Shown here piece after piece: positions 29,969 through 36,307 of a stretch of 36,307 nucleotides of DNA (positions are counted from its first letter, which is position 1; the number at the start of each line of letters is the position of its first letter). The stretch spans positions 1-36,307 of the forward strand of contig CAIYWZ010000106.1 in assembly GCA_903930075.1 (NCBI GenBank), in the 5' to 3' direction. The position numbers and the translations under genes are program-made. The notes beneath the pieces were generated by a model. The model was not told where the DNA came from, ran no database searches, and was given only the letters and a program-made list of their open reading frames with translations. This stretch comes from an uncultured Alphaproteobacteria bacterium. GTDB taxonomy: Bacteria > Pseudomonadota > Alphaproteobacteria > CAIYWZ01.

Positions 29969-30811
29969 TTATCCCCAAATTCCTAAATCAATCACTCCTG
30001 TGAAGATTGTACTTGTTGCACCTTTGAGCCAGAGTACCTCATTTTCATAAAGAACTTTTAATACTCCCCCATCAAGGAAACATTCTATTTCTTGCCCCTC
30101 TTTACAAATACCGCGTTTAATCGCAGCTAAAGCTCCCGCAGAAGCTCCGCTACCGCATCCTGGTGTGATCCCAGATCCTCTTTCCCAGATGCGTATGCGA
30201 AGTTTATTATCTCCGTAGGGCTCGACAAGCTCAATATTTGTACGTTTGGGGAAAAGGGGATGATACTCAAGGTGGGAACCTAAGTAGTCAAGGGGGACGT
30301 GATCGATTTTACTCACAAAAAACACCATATGCGTTGTGGCCAAAGTCAAAATGGTTGGGTTTTTTAAGGGGCCAAAATCTATAGGTGCATAAAGTGTATC
30401 CGTTTCTTGGGAAAGAGGGATTTGATCCCATTCAAAAACGGGATTTTCAAATTTTATTGCAATTTCTCCGTCTAAAATTCGCGTTTCGTAATTTCCTGTG
30501 GATGTTTCGATCATCGCTGAATCAATGCCCTTTTCCATGAACAAAAGCTTTGCGACACATCTGGAGCTATTTCCCCAGGCACCGCTAATAGATCCATCGC
30601 TATTGCTCACTTCAATGGCAATATCAGCGCCCAGAGCCATGGGTTTGTGGAGTGTGATCAGTTGATCGGCCCCAATTCCCAGTCTACGATTGGCGATATT
30701 GGCCCGGAGTGTTGAGGTTAAGATGACTTGGCTGTCTCTTAAATCCATCACAATAAAATCATTCCCAAGAGATTGCATCTTTGCAAAAGGGATTAAATGA
30801 TTTCTTGTCAT
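29969..30811 (-). CDS. dapF: Diaminopimelate epimerase family protein with degenerate active site
   Basis: SLGNDFIVMDLR, RRLGIGADQL, NSDGSISGAWGNSSRC, FPKRTNIELV, ERGSGITPGCGSGASAGA. Confidence 0.85.
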   Translation of the reverse strand: MTRNHLIPFAKMQSLGNDFIVMDLRDSQVILTSTLRANIANRRLGIGADQLITLHKPMALGADIAIEVSNSDGSISGAWGNSSRCVAKLLFMEKGIDSAMIETSTGNYETRILDGEIAIKFENPVFEWDQIPLSQETDTLYAPIDFGPLKNPTILTLATTHMVFFVSKIDHVPLDYLGSHLEYHPLFPKRTNIELVEPYGDNKLRIRIWERGSGITPGCGSGASAGALAAIKRGICKEGQEIECFLDGGVLKVLYENEVLWLKGATSTIFTGVIDLGIWG

Positions 30812-30883
30812 AATGTTTAGTCTCCTCGAAAGTTAAAGGTTCAATAATTAATTATGATCATAAAAAAGTTAACCGTCAATTTA

Positions 30884-31333
30884 TTATCTTTTATTTTTGA
30901 AAAAATCTTTTAAAAGCATCCCGCATTCTTCTTCTAAGATGCCTCCATAGACTTCTGGCTTATGAAAAGAAGACGCATGCTGGTAAATCTTTGGGCCGTG
31001 GTCAACCCCGCCGCCCTTAGGGTCATAGGCCCCAAAATAAAGACGTCTGATCCTGGAAAGCGAAATGGCATGCGCGCACATGGGGCAAGGTTCAAGGGTC
31101 ACATAAAGATCGCAATTTTCAAGATATGTCGTCTCCAAAAATTGCGCCGCACTTTGAAGAGCAAGGATTTCCCCGTGTCCTACGGGGTTATGAAATCTAT
31201 GCGTTTGATTGTGAGCAAAAGAAATAATTTGATTATTTTTAACAATAACCGATCCCACAGGAACCTCGCCTTTTTCAAAAGCCTGTTTGGCTTGAATTAA
31301 GGCAAGGTTCATGAAGTTTGTATATATTGTCAT
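30884..31333 (-). CDS. tadA: tRNA-specific adenosine deaminase TadA
   Basis: GEVPVGSVIVKNNQIIS, GHGEILAL, VTLEPCPMCAHAISLSRI. Confidence 0.92.
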   Translation of the reverse strand: MTIYTNFMNLALIQAKQAFEKGEVPVGSVIVKNNQIISFAHNQTHRFHNPVGHGEILALQSAAQFLETTYLENCDLYVTLEPCPMCAHAISLSRIRRLYFGAYDPKGGGVDHGPKIYQHASSFHKPEVYGGILEEECGMLLKDFFKNKR

Positions 31334-31975
31334 TTATGGCAAAGTGAGTGTTTGTGCGGGCTGATCTGACCATGCTGTTGTAACAACGTCAATCTCATTG
31401 TCGTTTTTGAATTTGATTTCGTCATACTTGATAGGCTGACCGGCAGGCACAATATCCATCAGGAAAAAACGCACTGTTTTATCTGGAAAAGCTGTCTTCA
31501 TTTTTTCTCTAAACTTTTTCATATTTTCCGCATGTTGTTTTGTTTCATCATATCGCTCTTTGGCATATTTATCACCATATATCTTTTTATACATGCCACA
31601 ATCTCTGTGGTCAATCACATAAACTTCCTCAAAGTTATGCGCCGTTTTCATAAACTCAAAAGTTTGATTGAATGCTGCTTCTAAATCATGCATGTGGTGT
31701 GGATCTGCTTTGTCTGGGGAAAGTGTGGCCCCCAAAGAAGCCCCGGGAATTGTTAAAAGATCTGTTTTTTCTGTAAGTCCAAGAATTTTTGCAAAATCAG
31801 GGACATCATCCGTGACCAAACGATAATCCACGCAAGAAACAATTAACGCTTTCACAGGTCCATGTGCGTGTGATTGCGATAGTGGTGACAATAGTCCGAT
31901 CGTAAAAAACATTAACGATAAAAATTTAAACATTAGATAGTCCTCCTTATTTGATTGTGAATACGATTCTAGCAA
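31334..31975 (-). CDS. Signal-peptide-bearing beta-carbonic-anhydrase-like protein
   Basis: MFKFLSLMFFTIGLLSPLSQSHAHG signal; SCVDYR and HRDCGM zinc-ligand motifs. Likely start is the internal MFKFLS. Confidence 0.65.
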   Translation of the reverse strand: MLESYSQSNKEDYLMFKFLSLMFFTIGLLSPLSQSHAHGPVKALIVSCVDYRLVTDDVPDFAKILGLTEKTDLLTIPGASLGATLSPDKADPHHMHDLEAAFNQTFEFMKTAHNFEEVYVIDHRDCGMYKKIYGDKYAKERYDETKQHAENMKKFREKMKTAFPDKTVRFFLMDIVPAGQPIKYDEIKFKNDNEIDVVTTAWSDQPAQTLTLP

Positions 31976-32050
31976 TGAATTCTAAACAAAAAGTAAACAA
32001 ATCATGGAAAATATGATATCTATGATCATTATTTATAAAAAGAGGTCAAA

Positions 32051-34123
32051 ATGAATAAAACACCCAATAAAACGCCCAATAAAACGATAGGCGCTATTTT
32101 CATTGTAGCCGGCACAACAATTGGCGGAGGCATGATCGGAATGCCCATAACTTCGGCTCATGTGGGCTTAAAATATAGTATTTTTGTGATGCTCCTGATT
32201 TGGGCTTTTATGCTCGCCACATCTTTGATCACCCTTGAAATGAACCTTTATTTCAAAAAAGGCGTGAGCATTTCCTATGCGGCGGAGAAATTTTTAAATA
32301 AAGGCGGGAAGATTTTATCGACCTTGACCATCGGCTTTTTATCCTACGCCCTTTTAGCTGCTTATATGACAGGAAGCGCCGCTATCTTATGTGAAAGTTT
32401 GGGACTTCAATCTGGAAACAAATTTATCATCATTGGCCTTGCCCTTATTTTGGGGGGAATTATTTGTACGCGCGTTAAAACTGTAGATCTAATCAACCGT
32501 TTTCTTGTCATCATCATGCTGGGCTGTTTTGTTTTTCTGATTTGGTATCTCATCCCCAGCATCGATCCAAAGCTCCTGACAATTGAACCTAAAAATTGGA
32601 TCATAGACCTGCCTTTACTCGTCCCTTTATTTTTCACCTCGTTTGCCTTTCACGGAAGTATCCCCACATTGGTCAATTACATAGGGCCAGACCGGGCCAA
32701 ACTCCGTTTTATCTTCTTTGCAGGACTTAGCATTCCTTTAATCATTTATATCATTTGGGAAACAATTTGCCTTGGATCAATCCCTGGAGAAAAAATAGGC
32801 GGAAATTTAGATGGCCTTGTGTCACAGCTTTCAAAAATCATCCCCCCTATGTTTATCCAAGGATTTTCCCTATGCGCAATTCTGACCTCTTTTCTAGGGG
32901 TTGGCATTGGCTTATTTGATTTCATGAAAGAAAATACAAAACTCTCGTCCAAAAGCTACCTTGGCGCCATAACCTTCATCCCTCCCCTCTTATTCGCCCT
33001 TTTTTATCCCCAAGGTTTCATCACAGCACTTTGCTACGCCGCCATCGCGTTAAGCCTGTTAGCCGTGATTATCCCTTCGTTCATTGTCTTAAAAATGAAC
33101 ATAAAAACCATTCCAAAATTTGCATTAATTTTGAGCATCCTGATCGGCATATTGATTATTTGTTTAGACATTTATCACATGACATCCTCCTTTAAAATCC
33201 CGCAAAAAGAAAGTGTCAAAGTCGTTGAGGTTGAATCTGTCATCAGACAAGACCTCTATTCAACAACAACCCTTTTGGGCACGGTTCAGGCGAAAAAATT
33301 TGTGTTCCTCACATCCAAAAGCATCGGCATTTTAAGCCATGCAGTTGCACCTGGAACTGCTTTAAAAAAAGGAGATGTGATTGCAAAACTTGAAAATAAA
33401 GATGCCACAAAAGCCCTTGAATTGGTCACTCAAACAGAAAAAATTGCCAAAGCGCAGCATGATCGCATGAATATTTTAGCCAAGGCCAATGTTGTGAACA
33501 AACAATCTTTAGAAGATATCAAGAACCAATGGATATCCGCCCAGAAGAATCTTTTGCAGGCAAAATCCGATCTTGAAAAAACCCAATTCATTGCGCCTTT
33601 TGATGGGATTGTTGGAAATTATAAAATGCGTGAAGGCTCTCAAGTTCAAAATAGCGATGCAGTTGTGAGCTTTTATGATCCTTCAGAAATGGTTGTAGAA
33701 TTTGATATCCCGGCCCATATTTTAGGCAAACTTCAACCAAATCTGGAAATTATTGTTAAAGACAAAAAATATCCATTAAAAACAATTCCTAAAATGATTG
33801 ACGCGGATACCTACATGGCCCCAGCGTATTGCGATATCAACGGTTCTGACTGCTTTATAGGTGAAATCGTAGACGTTTCTGTGCCCATCCAAAGCAGTTT
33901 GAATACACTCACGCTCAAAGAAGCCGCCGTGTTTTTAAAAGATGGACAAACGTATGTTTATAAAATAAAAGACGAAAAAACAGAACTGATCAAGGTAAAA
34001 ACAGGTTTTGTTGAAAAAGAAAAAATCGAAATCAAAGAGGGTCTGATAGAAGGAGATCAGATCGTCATTTATGGTCAAGATCGTTTGCATCCAGGATTAA
34101 AAGTGGAGATTTCCCCCAAATGA
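32051..34123 (+). CDS. Fusion protein: aromatic amino-acid permease (TyrP/Mtr family) + RND membrane fusion protein
   Basis: N-terminal ~375 aa: IFIVAGTTIGGGMIGMPITSAHVG..., FTSFAFHGSIPTLVNYIG, multi-TM; C-terminal ~300 aa: VAPGTALKKGDVIAKLENKDATKAL, FIAPFDGIVGNYKMREGSQVQ, VYGQDRLHPGLKVEI-type HlyD/MFP motifs. One uninterrupted frame. Confidence 0.88.
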   Translation: MNKTPNKTPNKTIGAIFIVAGTTIGGGMIGMPITSAHVGLKYSIFVMLLIWAFMLATSLITLEMNLYFKKGVSISYAAEKFLNKGGKILSTLTIGFLSYALLAAYMTGSAAILCESLGLQSGNKFIIIGLALILGGIICTRVKTVDLINRFLVIIMLGCFVFLIWYLIPSIDPKLLTIEPKNWIIDLPLLVPLFFTSFAFHGSIPTLVNYIGPDRAKLRFIFFAGLSIPLIIYIIWETICLGSIPGEKIGGNLDGLVSQLSKIIPPMFIQGFSLCAILTSFLGVGIGLFDFMKENTKLSSKSYLGAITFIPPLLFALFYPQGFITALCYAAIALSLLAVIIPSFIVLKMNIKTIPKFALILSILIGILIICLDIYHMTSSFKIPQKESVKVVEVESVIRQDLYSTTTLLGTVQAKKFVFLTSKSIGILSHAVAPGTALKKGDVIAKLENKDATKALELVTQTEKIAKAQHDRMNILAKANVVNKQSLEDIKNQWISAQKNLLQAKSDLEKTQFIAPFDGIVGNYKMREGSQVQNSDAVVSFYDPSEMVVEFDIPAHILGKLQPNLEIIVKDKKYPLKTIPKMIDADTYMAPAYCDINGSDCFIGEIVDVSVPIQSSLNTLTLKEAAVFLKDGQTYVYKIKDEKTELIKVKTGFVEKEKIEIKEGLIEGDQIVIYGQDRLHPGLKVEISPK

Positions 34124-36171
34124 ATTTTACAGATTTTTTCATCAAACACCCCGTCATTACCCTTGTAATTAATGCAATGATCATTGCTTTTGGGGTTTTA
34201 TCTTTTGAAGGCTTACTTTTGCGAGAATATCCAAAAGTGGAAACGCCCATGCTGCATATAAGAGCAAATTACCCCAATGCCAGCGCTGCGCTTGTAGAAA
34301 ATGCAGTAACCAATCCCCTTGAATCAAAACTCGCAGGGATTGAAGGTTTGCAAAAAATTGAATCAAATACATCTTATGGACAATCTGATATTACGCTTGT
34401 TTTTAAAGAAGGTATGACCATCGATAGAGCTATGGTTGCAGCAAGAGATGCCATCGGCGCCGCAAAAGGAGCTCTTCCCAAAACACTTAGAGAACCTGCG
34501 ATTTTTAAAATTGGAACCTCGAACGGACTTCCCTTTATGGGGATTGCACTTTCCAGCACATCAAAAAATGCGGGGGAGCTCAATCATTATGCCGAACTAT
34601 TCCTCAAAAACCAATTTAAGAGCGTTGAAGGCGTTGCCTCAGTTGAGATTTGGGGAAGCCCTTATATGATGGAGGTTTCTCTTGATCCTAAAAAATTATA
34701 TGCGTTGGGTATTGATTCTCAAGAGATTTTATCCTCTATCAGCAAAAAAACACAGAACTTTCCCACGGGAAAATTTCAAGATAAAACACCAACATTTTTA
34801 GAAAATACAATTTCTAAGCCCGAAGATTTCCAAAATATATTTTTGAAAGAAAAACAAGGAACACCCATTTTTCTCTCCACGGTTTCAGAGATTGGACTCA
34901 AAACCCAAAAAGATGGATTTCGCATACGCGTGAATCAAAAACCAGGGTTAATGCTTTCCATTGAGCGAACTCCTGATTCAAACCCTATGAATATTTCAAG
35001 TGAAATTACGCATAAATTCCAGGATCTTAAAAAGAATCTCCCCAAAGATATAGAAATGAGCCTCGTGATTGATCAAAGCAATTTTATTAAAGCTTCTTTA
35101 AAAAATCTCGGGATTTCTATTGTGGAAGCAATATTTTTGGTTTTGGTCATTGTCTTTATCTTTTTACGCAACCTCAAAGCAACATTGATCCCCCTTGTCA
35201 CAATCCCTATTTCCCTCATTGGAGGGATTATTTTCCTCAAAATATGCGGATTTTCCATCAATACGCTGACTCTTCTTGCCATGGTTTTGGCCGTTGGTCT
35301 TGTGGTCGATGATGCAATCGTTATTCTTGAGAATATTTCAAAATATATCGAAAAGGGGCTTTCTCCGTTAGAAGCAGCCTTAAAAGGGTCACGGGAAATG
35401 AGCTTTGCCATCATCGCGATGACGGGCACTTTGGCCAGCGTATATATGCCTTTGATGTTTATTCCAGGGGCGATCGGACAACTGTTTATTGAGTTTGCCG
35501 TGGCACTCTCAGGATCTGTTATTTTATCAGGAATTGTGGCCTTAACCCTTTCTCCGTTAATGTGTTCAAAGTTAGATGGCAATCATCAAAGAAAACTTTT
35601 ACCTAAAATTGACACATATTTAGAAAATATCGATATTTTTTATATGAAATATTTAGATTTAACCTTTATTCACAAACGTAAAATGATCGTTATTATAATA
35701 GGTCTTTTGCTCTTTATGGTTGGTCTTTTTATGATCATCTCAAAAGCCCCCATTCCAAAAGAAGACCGAGGAATTATGGGAGTATCTATTCCACAAATAA
35801 AAGGGAAAAACATGGATGATTTAGAGCAAGTTATGGTCAAAATCGAAGAAAAACTTTCTCCTTATCTCGAAAATACAAAAAGCATGTTTTCCTTCATGGG
35901 GCCCTGGGGAGGAGAGTGCATTTTAATCTTGAAAGATCATGGGGAAAGATCGAAAAATCCTGTGCAAATTGCGCAGGAAATTGGACCTCAAATGGAAAAG
36001 TTCCCGTCTTTAGATCTTTGGCCATGGAGTGAAGACACCGGATTACCCTTAAGAGGGCAAGGCGGCGGAAGGCTTGATCAAGTAGAAATGACCGTTTCAA
36101 CGCCGCATTCTTACCGTGAACTCCTGAATTCTTTAGATAAGCTCAAATCCACAATCAATGAAAAAAAGTAA
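34120..36171 (+). pseudogene. RND (HAE1-like) efflux pump, C-terminally truncated by IS insertion
   Basis: FFIKHPVITLVINAMIIAFGVLSFEGLLLREYPKVETP, SNTSYGQSDITLVF, AVGLVVDDAIVILENISKYIEKG; only 683 of roughly 1000+ residues, ends at the IS boundary. Confidence 0.88.
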
Positions 36172-36307
36172 CTCCCCAGGTATGTAATCATTAAGCCGTT
36201 GCTTTTTGGATTGCTTGGAATATTGGATTGCCTTGTTTTCGGTTGGTGGAAATGAAGCCGCGGATTGTGCAAAAGTCTTGTGCGTCGTTGATGTTGCGGA
36301 AGCCGCC
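36168..36307 (-). mobile_element. IS66-family-like insertion sequence, terminal part including transposase 3' end (36191..36307, minus strand)
   Basis: Reverse-strand reading GGFRNINDAQDFCTIRGFISTNRKQGNPIFQAIQKATA* matches the C-terminal signature of IS66 transposases (GxFRxxxGAxxFxxIRxxISTxRKQ); element end reads GTAACTCCCC, consistent with IS66 ends starting GTAA. Confidence 0.8.

Noticed and set aside
30884-31333. TadA HGE instead of HAE at the zinc/proton shuttle motif
   Set aside because: His and Glu are retained and Ala to Gly is conservative; not strong enough to claim altered function.
32051-32090. NKTPNKTPNKT tandem repeat at the permease-fusion N-terminus
   Set aside because: Very short repeat (about three 12-nt units); real, but too small to support more than local slippage, and it affects only the cytoplasmic tail.
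1-36307. CRISPR arrays, tRNA or rRNA genes
   Set aside because: No regularly spaced direct repeats and no convincing cloverleaf or rRNA sequence seen by eye; a tRNAscan or Infernal run would be needed to exclude them fully.

Overview
This 36.3 kb window looks alphaproteobacterial and probably from an obligate intracellular, Holosporales-like lineage. That is an inference from the ALA-synthase HemA, tandem cysteine desulfurases, short gene spacing and effector-like secreted proteins. Most of it is conserved housekeeping: secA-thrS-infC, dnaK-dnaJ-hemW, rsmD-rluB, sdhB, dapF, tadA, SURF1 and a TrpXYZ-like ABC importer. The most interesting accessory content is: (1) a tripartite HipBST-type toxin-antitoxin locus, with a ~180 bp palindromic element inserted exactly at the hipB/hipS junction, a 15 bp duplication that recreates the stop/start context on both sides, and three candidate HipB operators upstream; (2) an effector-like cluster of duplicated Sel1-like secreted proteins (one apparently switched off at a 9-nt homopolymer), an M91/NleD-like HExxH secreted protease candidate, and a trypsin-type autotransporter adjacent to hemA; (3) a single ORF fusing an aromatic amino-acid permease to an RND membrane-fusion adaptor, followed by an RND pump cut off by an IS66-like element whose terminal bases supply the stop codon; (4) a DapF homologue whose first catalytic Cys is Trp; (5) a CIRCE-like operator upstream of dnaK and a His-rich DnaK tail; (6) an infC gene that appears to start at ATC. 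All homology calls come from motif recognition by eye; no searches were run.
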